From Qipengyuania sp. (GTDB lineage: Bacteria > Pseudomonadota > Alphaproteobacteria > Sphingomonadales > Sphingomonadaceae), in the NCBI GenBank assembly GCA_019745075.1, contig JAIETR010000012.1, positions 1-58,240 of the forward strand: DNA of 58,240 nucleotides, read 5' to 3'. The position numbers and the translations under genes were made by a program. Position 1 is the stretch's first letter. Each line of letters begins with the position of its first letter. The notes beneath the pieces were generated by a model that did not search any database, was not told the origin of the DNA, and saw nothing but the letters and a program-made list of their open reading frames with translations. Shown here piece after piece: positions 27,226 through 37,004 of this stretch.

Positions 27226-28199
27226 GTGCGCTGCCCGACGGGATCGAAAGCTTTCTCGCGACGGCCGGGTGGGGCGATGCCCGCGTCGCGCCGCTGCCCG
27301 GCGACGCCTCGTTCAGACGTTATTTCCGCCTCGTCGGGCCAGGCGCGGCGACCGCGATGCTGATGCACGCGCCGCCTCCCCAGGAAGACCCGCGTCCTTT
27401 CCTGTCGGTGGCGCGGTGGCTCGCAACCAACAGCCTGCGGGCTCCACGCATTTTCGCCGAGGATGCCGCCGCTGGCTGGGTGCTGCTCGAGGATTTCGGC
27501 GACTGGCGCCTGCGCGAATGGCTCGACGCCCACCCGGAAGACGAATCCCCGCTCTACGAGGGCGCGGTCGATACCCTGGTGGCGCTGCACCGCCTGGAGC
27601 CAGCCCCATTCGCGCCATACGATCTCGCCGAATACCAGCGCGAAGCCGGGCTGTTCGTCGAATGGTATTGCCCGGCCAAGGGGCTGGAGGTCGATGTCCG
27701 CGGCTGGCGCGCGGCGTGGGACGTGGCGCTGGCCCCGGTGCTGACGCGGCAGCGGCCGGGCGTGACGGTGCTGCGGGACTATCATGCCGAGAACATCATG
27801 CTCCCGCCCGACGGCACGCAGGGCCTGATCGACTTCCAGGACGCGCTGGTCGGCCACCCGGCCTACGACCTGGTCAGCCTGCTGCAGGACGCGCGCCGCG
27901 ACGTCATGCCCCTCGTCGAGCGGGCCATGCTCGACCGCTATGTCGCGGCGGCGCGACCGGGAGCGGAGTTCGAGGCCGATTACGCGGTTCTCGGCGCGCA
28001 GCGGAACGCCAAGATCGTCGGCATATTCACGCGCCTCGCCAAGCGCGACGGCAAGCCGCGTTATCTCGAGCTGATCCCGCGCGTCTGGGCCCTGCTCGAG
28101 CGCGACCTTGCCCACTCCGCGCTGAAGCCGGTTGCGGCCTGGTTCGCCGAGAACATTCCCCAGACGCTGCGGACCAACCTGGGGGGCAACATCCAGTGA
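27222..28199 (+). CDS. amgK: AmgK: anomeric N-acetylmuramate/GlcNAc kinase
   Basis: 325 residues of the aminoglycoside-phosphotransferase fold. FRRYFRL (ATP loop), LLEDFGDWRLREWL, the catalytic RDYHAENIMLP and the metal-binding LIDFQDALVGHPAYDL are present. AmgK phosphorylates MurNAc at C1, and MurU then makes UDP-MurNAc, a cell-wall recycling route that bypasses early fosfomycin-sensitive synthesis. It overlaps tsaE and murU by 4 bp each, so recycling is coupled with the cell-cycle and tRNA genes in one operon. Confidence 0.9.
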   Translation: MSALPDGIESFLATAGWGDARVAPLPGDASFRRYFRLVGPGAATAMLMHAPPPQEDPRPFLSVARWLATNSLRAPRIFAEDAAAGWVLLEDFGDWRLREWLDAHPEDESPLYEGAVDTLVALHRLEPAPFAPYDLAEYQREAGLFVEWYCPAKGLEVDVRGWRAAWDVALAPVLTRQRPGVTVLRDYHAENIMLPPDGTQGLIDFQDALVGHPAYDLVSLLQDARRDVMPLVERAMLDRYVAAARPGAEFEADYAVLGAQRNAKIVGIFTRLAKRDGKPRYLELIPRVWALLERDLAHSALKPVAAWFAENIPQTLRTNLGGNIQ

Positions 28200-28915
28200 G
28201 GCTGGCTGCCGATACCGCGATGGTCATGGCCGCCGGGCTGGGCAAGCGGATGCGCCCGCTCACCGCCTCGCAGCCGAAGCCGCTGGTGCGCGTCGCGGGC
28301 CGGGCGCTGATCGATCACGCGCTCGACCGGATGCGCGACGCCGGCATCGCCCGCGCGGTCGTCAACGTCCACTACCTCGCCGATGCGCTGGAGGCGCATG
28401 TGCTCGCGCGCGAGGCGCCCCGGGTCACCATCTCCGACGAGCGCGACAGGCTGCTCGAGACCGGCGGCGGGATGGTCAAGGCGCGGACGGCCGGACTGCT
28501 CCCCGATCCGTTCTTCTGCGTGAATGCCGACAGCATCTGGCTCGATGGCCCACGCAACGCCTTCGCGGATTTGTCGGCGCACTGGGACGCGGCACGGATG
28601 GACGCGCTGCTGCTGGTGGTCCCGCACGCGCGCGCGCGCAATTTCGTGGGCGTGGGCGATTTCCACATGGACCCGGCGGGGCGGCTCAGGCGCAAGCAGG
28701 CCGGCCGCATCGCGCCTTACATCTACACCGGGATCCAGCTCGTGTCGCATCGCCTGCTGCGCGACCCGCCGGAAGGCGCGTTTTCGACCAACCTGTTGTG
28801 GAGCCGCGCGATCGAGGAAGGCCGGCTGTACGGAACGGTATTCACCGGCCAATGGCTCGAGGTTGGCGAGCCGGCCCATGTCGCGGCGACGGAGGGTCAT
28901 CTGGCGGGTGGCTGA
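28196..28915 (+). CDS. murU: MurU: N-acetylmuramate-1-phosphate uridylyltransferase
   Basis: 239-residue nucleotidyltransferase. Signature AMVMAAGLGKRMRPLTA with KPLVRVAGRALIDHAL, Asp in FCVNADSIW, and YIYTGIQLVSHRLL near the end. It uses MurNAc-1-P from AmgK and UTP to give UDP-MurNAc. GTG start at 28196 overlaps amgK's stop; the stop overlaps the addB start by 8 bp. Confidence 0.9.
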   Translation: MRLAADTAMVMAAGLGKRMRPLTASQPKPLVRVAGRALIDHALDRMRDAGIARAVVNVHYLADALEAHVLAREAPRVTISDERDRLLETGGGMVKARTAGLLPDPFFCVNADSIWLDGPRNAFADLSAHWDAARMDALLLVVPHARARNFVGVGDFHMDPAGRLRRKQAGRIAPYIYTGIQLVSHRLLRDPPEGAFSTNLLWSRAIEEGRLYGTVFTGQWLEVGEPAHVAATEGHLAGG

Positions 28916-31898
28916 GCGAGCGGGCCCGAGAGTCTATTCGATCGCCGCGCATCGCGGGTTCGCCGATGCGCTGGTGGCGGGGCTGGTCCCGCGTTACCGC
29001 GAGGATGGCTTCGGTCTCGCTCGCCTGACCCTGCTGGTCCCCAGCACGCGCGCCCGCCGCACCATCGCCGAGGCCTTCATCCGACATTTCGGGGCTCGCG
29101 ACGAAGCCGGGCTGCTGCTGCCGCGGATGGCGGTGGTGGGGGACCTCGATCTCGACGAAACGCTCGGGCCCTTGCTCGATCCACTGGGCGCAAGCGACAT
29201 CCCGCGCGCCGTCGATCCGATGCGCCGTTGGCTGGCGCTGGCGCGGCTGCTGCGCGAGGAATTGGGCGAGAAAGCCCCCAAGGGCGCCACATTGCTACGC
29301 CTCGCGCGCGAAACCGCGCGCACGATGGACCGGCTGCTGGCCGAGGAGATAGCCCCCGACGATCTGATGGGGGACGGGGTGAAGACTATCGTCGGCGACC
29401 TCGCCGAGCACTGGCAGGCCTCGCTGGTCGCCTTCGCGCGGGTGCAGCAGCGCTGGCGCTTCCAGCTCGATGACTGGGGTGCGGTCGATGCCGCGACCCG
29501 GCGCAATCTGCTGTTCCGCCATGCCGCGCGGCGCTGGCGGGCCGAGCCCCCGGCGACGCCCATCGTCGCCGCGGGCGTGACCAGTGCCGCGCCCGCGCTG
29601 GCCGGACTGCTGCGCGTCGTCAGCGAATTGCCCCAGGGCGCGGTGATCCTGCCCGATCTCGACCTCGCGATGGACGAGGCCGTCTGGGAAGAACTGGGCA
29701 GGGCGGGCGCCGCGCCCGAGCCGGGGGCCGAGCCCTTCGCGCGCGGCGATGCGGTCAGCCATCCGCAATACCATCTCAAGCTGCTGCTGGGTCGCATGGG
29801 CGTGGCGCGCGGCGAGGTGCAGCCCTGGCACCGCCGCGGCGAGGCGGCCGCGCCGCCCGAGCGCAGCCACGCGATCTCGGCGCTGTTCCTGCCGCCCGAG
29901 GCGAGCCGGCGCTGGATCGACCTGCCGGCGGACAAGCGCCGCCTCGCGGGCGTGCGCGTCATGCAATGCGCCACGCCCGAGGAGGAGGCGCAGGCCGTCG
30001 CGCTGCTGGTGCGCGAGGCATTGGAGGTGGCGCAAAGGCGCGTGGCGGTGATCACCCCCGACCGCGCGCTGGCACGGCGGATCGTGGGACATCTCAAGCG
30101 CTGGGGCATCGAAGCCGACGACACCGCCGGGCGGCCGCTGTCGCAGACCGCGGCGGGACGGCTGCTGCTGCTCGCGGCGGAGGTTGCGGCAGGGGGCGCG
30201 GCCCCTGTCGCGCTGACCGCGCTGCTGATGCATCCGCTGGCGAACGGCGGGATGGACCGCCGCGACTGGCTGGCGCGGGTGAGGGTGCTCGAACTGGCGC
30301 TGCGCGGCCCGCGCCCGAAAGACGGGCTAGCGCCGCTCACGCGGATCGTGGGCGAGAGGGCGCGCCGCAATCCCGGTCTCGCCGAGTGGTGGGACGAGGT
30401 GGAGGGGATCCTGTCGCCGCTTCTCGCCTTGCCGGCGGAGATCGCGCTCTCCGATGCGATCGCGGTGGTGGTTTCCGCCGCCGAGGCGCTGGCGGGCGAG
30501 CGGCTGTGGGCCAGGGAGGACGGGCGCGCGCTGGCGCGCTTCGTCGAGGAACTGTTGCTGACCGCGCGCGAGGCCGGCACGCGCGTCGAGACTCCGCAGT
30601 TCGACCCGATCCTGCGCGACGCGATGGAGGAGATCGCGGTTCGCCCGCCGTGGGGCGGGCATGGCCGGGTGGCGATCTACGGCCTGCTCGAATCGCGCAT
30701 GAGCCGCGCCGATCTCGTCATCTGCGCGGCGCTCAACGAAGGAAACTGGCCAGCGAGGGGCGCCGTCGATCCGCTGCTCGCCCCGCCGGTGCTGCGCGCG
30801 CTGGGCGTACCGGGAGCGGACTTCCGCATCGGGCTTTCGGCGCACGATCTCGCCGGGGCGCTAGGCGCGCCAGAGGTGGTGCTGAGCCGTTCCGCCCGCG
30901 ACGAGAGCGGCCCGGCGATCCCCTCGCGCTTCCTGCTACGGGTGCAGGCGCTGCTCGGCGATCTGCTCGACCGGCATGCCGAAACCCGCGCGGTCGATTT
31001 GGCGCGCGCACTGACCGAGGCCGATCCCGCCGAACCCTATCCGCGCCCGGCGCCCGATCCCTCCGCCGATCGGCGCAGCGTCGATATCTCCGCCACCGCG
31101 CTCGACCGGCTGCTCGGCGATCCGTTCCAGTTCTACGCGGGCAGGATCATGGGTCTGGGCGAGCTGGAGGCGATCGAGGACGAGCCCGGACCACAGTGGC
31201 AAGGCATAGCCGCGCATGCCATCCTCCAGCGCTGGCACGAGGCGCGGCTGAGCGACCCGGATGCCGAGATCGCCCCGATCATGGCCGAGGTGATGGAGGA
31301 GGCCAACGCCCACCCGCTGATGCGCGCGCTGTGGGAACCACGGCTATTGGCGGCGCTCGAATGGGTGGCGAGCGAGGTCCGCGCTTCGGACCGCGAGGTA
31401 CTTGCGGTCGAGGCCAAGGGAGAGATGCGCTTCGACGGGGTGCGCGTGCATGGCCGCGCCGACCGCATCGACCGGCTTCCCGGCGGCGGACTGGCGATTG
31501 TCGACTACAAGACCGGCGCACCGCCGTCGCCCACCCAGGTCAAGGCCGGCTATTCGCTCCAGCTCGGCGTGCTCGGTCTGATCGCCGAGCAGGGGGGATT
31601 CGCCGACGCGCCCGGCGATCCGGAGGCGTTCGAATACTGGTCGCTCGCCAGATCCGACGAGAGCGACACCGGGTTCGGGTTTCGCGAAAGCCCGGTCGGA
31701 CGGCGCACGGGCCCGACCGCGGAGGAGTTCCTGCCCGCCACCGCAGCCAGGCTGCGCGAGGCGGTGCGAGACTATATCGGGGGGACCAAGCCGTTCCGCG
31801 CGCGCGAAAACCCCGATTATCCGGCCTATGGAACCTACGACCAGCTCATGCGTCTCGCCGAATGGCTGCCGCGCATGGACGAGGAGGAGGGGCGGTGA
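28908..31898 (+). CDS. addB: AddB-type double-strand break repair nuclease subunit
   Basis: 996 residues, normal for alphaproteobacterial AddB. The N-terminal half is helicase-like (LTLLVPSTRARRTIAEAF; IYGLLESRMSRADLVICAAL) but shows no canonical Walker A, as is common in this group. The C-terminal nuclease has DRLPGGGLAIVDYKTG and YSLQLGVLG, the D-x-K/Q pattern of the RecB-family nuclease. AddAB resects DNA ends before RecA loading. I choose GTG 28908 (VAERAGPRVYSIAAH); the frame continues upstream inside murU. It overlaps addA by 4 bp. Confidence 0.9.
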   Translation: MAERAGPRVYSIAAHRGFADALVAGLVPRYREDGFGLARLTLLVPSTRARRTIAEAFIRHFGARDEAGLLLPRMAVVGDLDLDETLGPLLDPLGASDIPRAVDPMRRWLALARLLREELGEKAPKGATLLRLARETARTMDRLLAEEIAPDDLMGDGVKTIVGDLAEHWQASLVAFARVQQRWRFQLDDWGAVDAATRRNLLFRHAARRWRAEPPATPIVAAGVTSAAPALAGLLRVVSELPQGAVILPDLDLAMDEAVWEELGRAGAAPEPGAEPFARGDAVSHPQYHLKLLLGRMGVARGEVQPWHRRGEAAAPPERSHAISALFLPPEASRRWIDLPADKRRLAGVRVMQCATPEEEAQAVALLVREALEVAQRRVAVITPDRALARRIVGHLKRWGIEADDTAGRPLSQTAAGRLLLLAAEVAAGGAAPVALTALLMHPLANGGMDRRDWLARVRVLELALRGPRPKDGLAPLTRIVGERARRNPGLAEWWDEVEGILSPLLALPAEIALSDAIAVVVSAAEALAGERLWAREDGRALARFVEELLLTAREAGTRVETPQFDPILRDAMEEIAVRPPWGGHGRVAIYGLLESRMSRADLVICAALNEGNWPARGAVDPLLAPPVLRALGVPGADFRIGLSAHDLAGALGAPEVVLSRSARDESGPAIPSRFLLRVQALLGDLLDRHAETRAVDLARALTEADPAEPYPRPAPDPSADRRSVDISATALDRLLGDPFQFYAGRIMGLGELEAIEDEPGPQWQGIAAHAILQRWHEARLSDPDAEIAPIMAEVMEEANAHPLMRALWEPRLLAALEWVASEVRASDREVLAVEAKGEMRFDGVRVHGRADRIDRLPGGGLAIVDYKTGAPPSPTQVKAGYSLQLGVLGLIAEQGGFADAPGDPEAFEYWSLARSDESDTGFGFRESPVGRRTGPTAEEFLPATAARLREAVRDYIGGTKPFRARENPDYPAYGTYDQLMRLAEWLPRMDEEEGR

Positions 31899-34800
31899 GC
31901 GGGGAAGTTCACCCGCTCGTCGGCGAACAGGCGAAGGCCGTCGATCCGCGCGACAGCGTGTGGCTGTCGGCCTCGGCGGGGACGGGCAAGACGCAAGTGC
32001 TCTCGGCGCGGGTGCTGCGGCTGCTCCTCGAGGAGGGGACCGATCCCTCCGCGATCCTGTGCCTCACCTTCACCAAGGCCGGGGCGGCGGAGATGGCGGT
32101 GCGCGTGGGCGAGGTGCTGGCGCGCTGGGTGCGGATGGGCGACGGCGATCTGGGGCGCGAACTCAGCCATGTCGGCGCGCCGGTCACCCCCGAGACGCGC
32201 GACCGCGCGCGCTCGCTGTTCGCCAGGGTGCTCGACTGCCCTGGCGGGGGTCTCAGGATCGACACCATCCACGCTTTCGCGCAGTGGCTGCTCGGCGCCT
32301 TCCCCGGCGAGGCCGAGATCCTGCCCGGCACGCGCGCGATGGAGGACCGCGAACGCGCGCTGCTGGCGGACGAGGTGCTGTCCGAACTGGTGGCGGAAGC
32401 CGACGCGCCCACGCTCGCGGCGATTCGCGAAATGAGCCTCCGCAAGGGCCCCGACGGCGTGCGCAAATGGCTGATGCGCTGCGCCGGAACGCTCGAGCTG
32501 TGGCAGGGGCCGGCGGGCTGGCAGCCGCCGATGCGCGAGCGCGTATGCAGATTGCTGGGCCTGGCGTCGGACGAGACCGAGGAGTCGCTCGTAACTCGTT
32601 GCGAGGATGGCCTGTTTCCTATCGAGGCGCTGCATCTCGTAAGCGCGGCCAACAGCGCCTGGAATGCGAAGAGCGGGCTCGAAACGGCGGCATTCCTGTC
32701 CGATTGGCTCGCGTCGTCACCGGACGGCCGGCTGCGTGGCCTGGACGGATTCTTCGGGACGCTGTTCACCAAGGAAGGCGCGCCGAAGTTTCTGTCCAAC
32801 CTCCTCAAATACGAATCCTCCTATGGCGAAGCGGCGGAAGAAGTGGCGACCTCCATCGCCGCGATCCGCGAGCAACAGCTGCTGATCGCGCTCGCCGACT
32901 TCCTCGCGCCGCAGCTCGAAGTCGGACGGCGCTTCGCGCTGGCCTGGGACGAGGCCAAGACGCGCGAGGGGCTGGTCGATTTCGACGATCTGATCCGCCG
33001 CGCCGCCGGCCTGCTGTCGAACAGGAACATGGCCGCCTGGATCAGATACAAGCTCGATCGGCGGTTCGATCACATCCTGATCGACGAGGCGCAGGACACC
33101 AACGAGGCGCAATGGCGCATCGTCGACGCGCTGACCGACGATTTCTTCAGCGGCGAGGGCGCGCATGGCGCGCGCATCCGCACCATCTTCACCGTCGGCG
33201 ACATCAAGCAGGCGATCTTCGGCTTCCAGGGCACCAGCCCGCGGAACTTCATGGCCGCGCGCGACCGTGTCGCGGAGCGGATGCGCGGCCTTTCCGAAGG
33301 GGCGCTGGAACTGCGTCAGCGCCGCGCGGCGCGCGAGCTGCGCGACCTCGACCTCGGGCAATCCTTCCGCGCCGCGGACATGGTGCTGCGCTTCGTGGAC
33401 AAGGCCATCGCCGCGATCGGACCGGAGAGCTTCGGCATCGACCGGGCCCTCGAGCATGTCGGGCAGGACCGGCCCGGACTGGTGGCGCAGTGGAACCTCG
33501 TGATCGACGGCTCGGCATCGGCCGAGGAGGATGGCGAGGAAGGCGGATCGAGCTGGCTCGCCCGCCACGACCGCCTGCTGGCCGACAAGATCGCCCGCCA
33601 GGTCGGGCGCTGGCTGGACGCGGGCTTCCCGCTGGTCAAAGGCAAGACCCCGCGCCGCGCCGGACCGGGCGATGTGATGGTGCTGGTGCGCAAGCGCCGC
33701 GAGCTCGCCGCCTTGATCGTGGCGCGGCTCTACGCGCATGGCGTGCCGGTGGCGGGGGTGGACCGGCTGCGGCTCGGCGCGCCGCTGGCGGTGCAGGATT
33801 TGATGGCGGCGCTGCGCTTCGCGGTCCAGCCCCTGGACGATCTCAATCTCGCCTGCCTGCTGGTTTCGCCGCTGGGCGGGTGGAGCCAGGAGCAACTGCT
33901 CGAACACGGCTATCGCGGGGAGAGCCGCAAGCCGCTGTGGCATCATCTGCGCGACGGCTCCGATCCGTTCGTAACCTCGACCGTCGAAACCCTGCGCGAC
34001 ATAATGCGCCGGGCCGATTTCGACAGCCCGCAGGCGCTGCTGCACTGGCTCCTGACCGGTCCGATGGACGGGCGGCGGCGTCTCGTGGCGCGCCTCGGGC
34101 GCGAGGCCAACGATCCGATCGACGAGCTGCTCAACGCCGCCAATGCCTATGCCGGCGCGCATGTCGCGAGCCTTCAGGGTTTCATCCGCTGGTTCGACGC
34201 CGGGGAGGGCGAGTTGAAGCGCGAGGCCGGCGCCGCGCGCGATCAGGTGCGGGTGATGACGGTCCACGGTTCCAAGGGTCTGCAGGCGCCGATTGTGATC
34301 CTCGCCGACACCGCGATCGGTCCCGATGCCCCCGACGAACTCGATCTGGCGGAAACCGGTGTCGAGGGACCGACCGGTCGCAGCGTGCCCATCCCCGGCA
34401 TGACCAAAGACCGGCGCGTCGGCCCGCTCGCCGCCGCCTACCAGGCCGCCGCCGCCGAGGCGATGGAGGAGCACTGGCGGCTGCTCTATGTGGCGATGAC
34501 TCGCGCCGAGGAGGCGCTGTTCATCGCCGGCTCGCTCGGCCCGCGGCAGGCGGGGAAGGGGATCCCCCACGAGGACAGCTGGTATGCCCGGCTGCTGCCG
34601 CTGTTCGAGGCCGAGCCCGTGGCGGACGACATCTGGGGCGCGCGGCGCGAATGGGGAGCGCTCGCTCCCGTCCCGCCGGCTGCCGCGAGCGAGCGAGCAG
34701 CCGCCGTCGCCATTCCGGGCTGGGTCGACCGCGCCGCGCCCGAGGAACCGCGCCCGCCGCGCCCGCTCGCGCCTTCCGGGCTGGGCGAGGCGGAGGGAAG

Positions 34801-35371
34801 CGATCCGCCGCTGCCGCCCAATGTTTCGGCCGCGGCGGCCCGGCGCGGCGTGCTGATCCACGCCTTGCTCGAGCGCCTGCCCGCCGTCCCGCCGGGCGAG
34901 CGCGAGAGCCGTGCGGCGGGATGGCTGGCGCGGCAGGCGCCCGAGCTTTCCGCGGAAGATCGCGCCGAAATGCTGGCGCGGGTCCTGGCGGTGCTCGACC
35001 ACCCGGAGTTCGCCGCGCTGTTCGGCCCCGATGCGCTCGCCGAGGTGCCGCTCGCGGCGACGGTGGCGGGGCAGGTGATCGCGGGCACCGCCGACCGGCT
35101 GCTCGTGACGGCAAGCGAGGTGACCGTGCTCGATTTCAAGACCGCGCGGCGCCCGCCGGCATCGCTGGAGGAGGTGCCCGAGCCTACGTTGCGCCAGATG
35201 GCCGCCTATGTCGCCGCGCTGGAGGCGATCTACCCCGGCAGGGCGGTGCGCGCCGCCGTGCTCTATACCCAGACACCCCGGCTCATCGCCTTGCCGCCCG
35301 CGCTCATGGCCGCCTACAAGGCGCGCTTCGACAGGGCCGAGGAAAGCTTTGCCCTGCCGCCCGTTGATTGA
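31895..35371 (+). CDS. addA: AddA: UvrD-like helicase/nuclease
   Basis: 1158 residues. The Walker [13 protein letters not shown] (about residue 28), [15 protein letters not shown] motif Ia, [16 protein letters not shown] (motif II, about residue 390), [16 protein letters not shown] (motif III), [15 protein letters not shown] (motif V) and [13 protein letters not shown] (motif VI) are the full superfamily 1 set. The C-terminal nuclease carries TVLDFKTAR. It pairs with AddB upstream. GTG 31895 overlaps the addB stop. Confidence 0.95.
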   Translation: MSGEVHPLVGEQAKAVDPRDSVWLSASAGTGKTQVLSARVLRLLLEEGTDPSAILCLTFTKAGAAEMAVRVGEVLARWVRMGDGDLGRELSHVGAPVTPETRDRARSLFARVLDCPGGGLRIDTIHAFAQWLLGAFPGEAEILPGTRAMEDRERALLADEVLSELVAEADAPTLAAIREMSLRKGPDGVRKWLMRCAGTLELWQGPAGWQPPMRERVCRLLGLASDETEESLVTRCEDGLFPIEALHLVSAANSAWNAKSGLETAAFLSDWLASSPDGRLRGLDGFFGTLFTKEGAPKFLSNLLKYESSYGEAAEEVATSIAAIREQQLLIALADFLAPQLEVGRRFALAWDEAKTREGLVDFDDLIRRAAGLLSNRNMAAWIRYKLDRRFDHILIDEAQDTNEAQWRIVDALTDDFFSGEGAHGARIRTIFTVGDIKQAIFGFQGTSPRNFMAARDRVAERMRGLSEGALELRQRRAARELRDLDLGQSFRAADMVLRFVDKAIAAIGPESFGIDRALEHVGQDRPGLVAQWNLVIDGSASAEEDGEEGGSSWLARHDRLLADKIARQVGRWLDAGFPLVKGKTPRRAGPGDVMVLVRKRRELAALIVARLYAHGVPVAGVDRLRLGAPLAVQDLMAALRFAVQPLDDLNLACLLVSPLGGWSQEQLLEHGYRGESRKPLWHHLRDGSDPFVTSTVETLRDIMRRADFDSPQALLHWLLTGPMDGRRRLVARLGREANDPIDELLNAANAYAGAHVASLQGFIRWFDAGEGELKREAGAARDQVRVMTVHGSKGLQAPIVILADTAIGPDAPDELDLAETGVEGPTGRSVPIPGMTKDRRVGPLAAAYQAAAAEAMEEHWRLLYVAMTRAEEALFIAGSLGPRQAGKGIPHEDSWYARLLPLFEAEPVADDIWGARREWGALAPVPPAAASERAAAVAIPGWVDRAAPEEPRPPRPLAPSGLGEAEGSDPPLPPNVSAAAARRGVLIHALLERLPAVPPGERESRAAGWLARQAPELSAEDRAEMLARVLAVLDHPEFAALFGPDALAEVPLAATVAGQVIAGTADRLLVTASEVTVLDFKTARRPPASLEEVPEPTLRQMAAYVAALEAIYPGRAVRAAVLYTQTPRLIALPPALMAAYKARFDRAEESFALPPVD

Positions 35372-35420
35372 TTTCGCGCCGTCTCCCACATGCGCGGCAC
35401 GAGAAACAGGAGATTGCTTC

Positions 35421-35741
35421 ATGGCCACCGTCGCCGTTACCGACGCCAGCTTCCAGTCCGACGTGCTCGACGCTTCGAAGCCCGTGCTGGTCGATTTCTG
35501 GGCCGACTGGTGCGGGCCGTGCAAGATGATCGCCCCCGCGCTCGAGGAGCTGAGCGACGAGCTGGCGGGTCGCGTGACCATCGCCAAGATGGACATCATG
35601 GAGAACCCCGACGTGCCGGGCCAGATGGGGGTGCAGTCGATCCCCTATCTGGTGCTGTTCAAGGACGGCAAGCCCGCCGCCAACATGCGCGGCGCGGCGC
35701 CCAAGAGCCAGCTCAAGAGCTGGCTGGAGGGGGCGCTCTAG
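35421..35741 (+). CDS. trxA: Thioredoxin
   Basis: 106 residues with the redox motif in [16 protein letters not shown] (WCGPC, about residues 30-34) and the cis-Pro region [13 protein letters not shown] typical major cytoplasmic thioredoxin. The ATG at 35421 follows CAGGAGATT. It lies 50 bp after addA, as it does in many alphaproteobacteria, and is followed by a palindromic hairpin. Confidence 0.96.
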   Translation: MATVAVTDASFQSDVLDASKPVLVDFWADWCGPCKMIAPALEELSDELAGRVTIAKMDIMENPDVPGQMGVQSIPYLVLFKDGKPAANMRGAAPKSQLKSWLEGAL

Positions 35742-35780
35742 GCGGTTTGATTCGCGGAAATGCCCATTGAACTTTCTTCT

Positions 35781-35808
35781 CGTCATCCCCGCTTTCGCGG
35801 GGGTGACG
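35781..35808. repeat. REP-like palindrome, likely bidirectional terminator
   Basis: CGTCATCCCCGC and GCGGGGGTGACG form a 12-bp stem with a TTTC loop. Sequences of the CGTCATCCCCGC...GCGGGGATGACG type are scattered in many proteobacterial genomes as intergenic repeats. It lies between convergent trxA and the inositol-phosphatase-like gene and could end both transcripts. Confidence 0.75.
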
Positions 35809-35816
35809 AAGATTAT

Positions 35817-36623
35817 CTAAGTGAGCGGCTCCAAACGCCTGGCCAATTCTTCCCACAGTCGTTCGCTCGCCGCGCCGATCAGGCCTGGGCGATGGTGTTC
35901 GTCGACTCGATACGGGCTTCCATCGGGCCGCGCGACCTTTCCGCCGGCCTCGTTGACGAACAACGCACCCGCGGCATGGTCCCACGGCAAGGTGCGCTCG
36001 AAGATCGCCACGTCGTTCTGGCCCAGCACCAGGCGGGGATATTGCTCGGCGGCGCAGCGCGGGATGTCCACCAGCGTGTAGTGCGGCGCGATCGCCGCGC
36101 GCACCGCCTCGCGCCGGTCGGGACGCATGTAGATCAGCGAATTGGCGGCGATCGGCGGGTTGGCGCCGGTTTCCCGCGCCGTTATCCGGTCGCCATCGAC
36201 GAACGCGCCGCCCCCGCGCCGGGCGTGGCAGAACCGCCCACTCAGGCAGTCGTAGATCCACCCCGCGACCGCCTCGCCGCGCTCGGCCAGCGCGATCAGG
36301 ATCCCGAACGGCGGCTTGCCCGCGGCGAAATTGTTGGTGCCGTCGAGCGGATCGAGGATCCAGCAATCTTCCGACAGCCGGTCGAGCACCGCCGGGTCGG
36401 CATGGGCCGCCTCCTCGCCGACGATCGGCAGGCCGGGGATGAGTCGCTGGAGACCTTCGGCCAGCATCGCCTCAGCTTCGCCGTCCGCGACAGTGACCAG
36501 ATCGTCGGGCGCCTTCTCCGCGATCTCGCTGTCCGCCAGCTTGCGGTAACGGGGCAGGATTGCGTCCCGGGACACGCGGCGCAGCAGAGCCGCCATTTCG
36601 CGGTGCAAGTGGACGTGAGTCAT
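35817..36623 (-). CDS. Inositol monophosphatase family protein
   Basis: 268 residues with all metal-binding motifs of the family: GLPIVGEEAAHADP (motif 1, about residue 70), ILDPLDGTNNFAAGKPPFG (motif 2, about 93-111) and LPWDHAAGALFVNEAGG (motif 3, about 215). Members hydrolyse inositol-1-phosphate, histidinol phosphate, PAP or fructose-1,6-bisphosphate; the sequence does not choose among them. The ATG at 36623 gives MTHVHLHREMAALLRRVS. The frame stays open to about 37790, but that part lies opposite argJ and vapD and is not coding. Confidence 0.87.
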   Translation of the reverse strand: MTHVHLHREMAALLRRVSRDAILPRYRKLADSEIAEKAPDDLVTVADGEAEAMLAEGLQRLIPGLPIVGEEAAHADPAVLDRLSEDCWILDPLDGTNNFAAGKPPFGILIALAERGEAVAGWIYDCLSGRFCHARRGGGAFVDGDRITARETGANPPIAANSLIYMRPDRREAVRAAIAPHYTLVDIPRCAAEQYPRLVLGQNDVAIFERTLPWDHAAGALFVNEAGGKVARPDGSPYRVDEHHRPGLIGAASERLWEELARRLEPLT

Positions 36624-36651
36624 CGGTTCGCTTTTGCCTCTTCGCCAAATT

Positions 36652-36695
36652 GCGGTATGGGGTTCCAAATGAATGCTCCATTTGGACATAACCGC
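36652..36695 (+). promoter_or_regulatory. Nested dyad upstream of vapD
   Basis: Two nested inverted repeats just before vapD: inner TCCAAATG (36664-36671) with CATTTGGA (36679-36686), perfect over 8 bp around a 7-bp spacer, and outer GCGGTATG (36652-36659) with CATAACCGC (36687-36695), one base off. The inner arms are AT-rich against the GC-rich background. It could be an operator for autoregulation or an RNA hairpin near the vapD ribosome site. Confidence 0.6.
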
Positions 36696-36719
36696 AGGAT
36701 AAGCGCGCCGGGGGGGCGA

Positions 36720-37004
36720 ATGTACGCAATCGTTTTCGATTTGGATACCGCCACGCTCGAACAAACCTATCCAAATGCGAGCCGGCGGAATGCTTACCAG
36801 GAAATCCGCAAGGTCCTCGAAGATCGCGGCTTCGAATGGCAGCAGGGTTCGACTTACTTCGGTTCCGACACTATCACGGCGGTGGACTGCGTCTTGGCTG
36901 CGCAGGAGTTGAAACGCCAGTATCAATGGTTTCAGCCGTCGGTGCGAGACATCCGCATGTTGCGCATCGAGGAAAATAACGATTTGGGCCCCGCCTTGGA
37001 CTAG
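36720..37004 (+). CDS. vapD: VapD-family protein (Cas2-like endoribonuclease fold), no obvious partner
   Basis: 94 residues. MYAIVFDLDTATLEQTYPN is the VapD N-terminus, and FYxI-like GSTYFGSD and VRDIRMLRIEENNDL match the family. VapD proteins share the Cas2-like ferredoxin fold; the Haemophilus and Helicobacter versions cleave RNA and may pair with VapX. No vapX-like gene is visible, so it is solitary here. The start at 36720 follows a GGGGGGCG tract. Its stop overlaps that of argJ tail-to-tail (shared CTAG). Codon use is less GC-biased than that of its neighbours, which hints at transfer. Confidence 0.85.
   Translation: MYAIVFDLDTATLEQTYPNASRRNAYQEIRKVLEDRGFEWQQGSTYFGSDTITAVDCVLAAQELKRQYQWFQPSVRDIRMLRIEENNDLGPALD

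Noticed and set aside
32717..35599. Open minus-strand frame of about 960 codons opposite addA
   Set aside because: Antisense shadow of addA. No start context and no recognisable domain.
36720..37004. Taking VapD as Cas2 and looking for a CRISPR array
   Set aside because: No regularly spaced repeats and no other cas genes are present; the N-terminus matches VapD.
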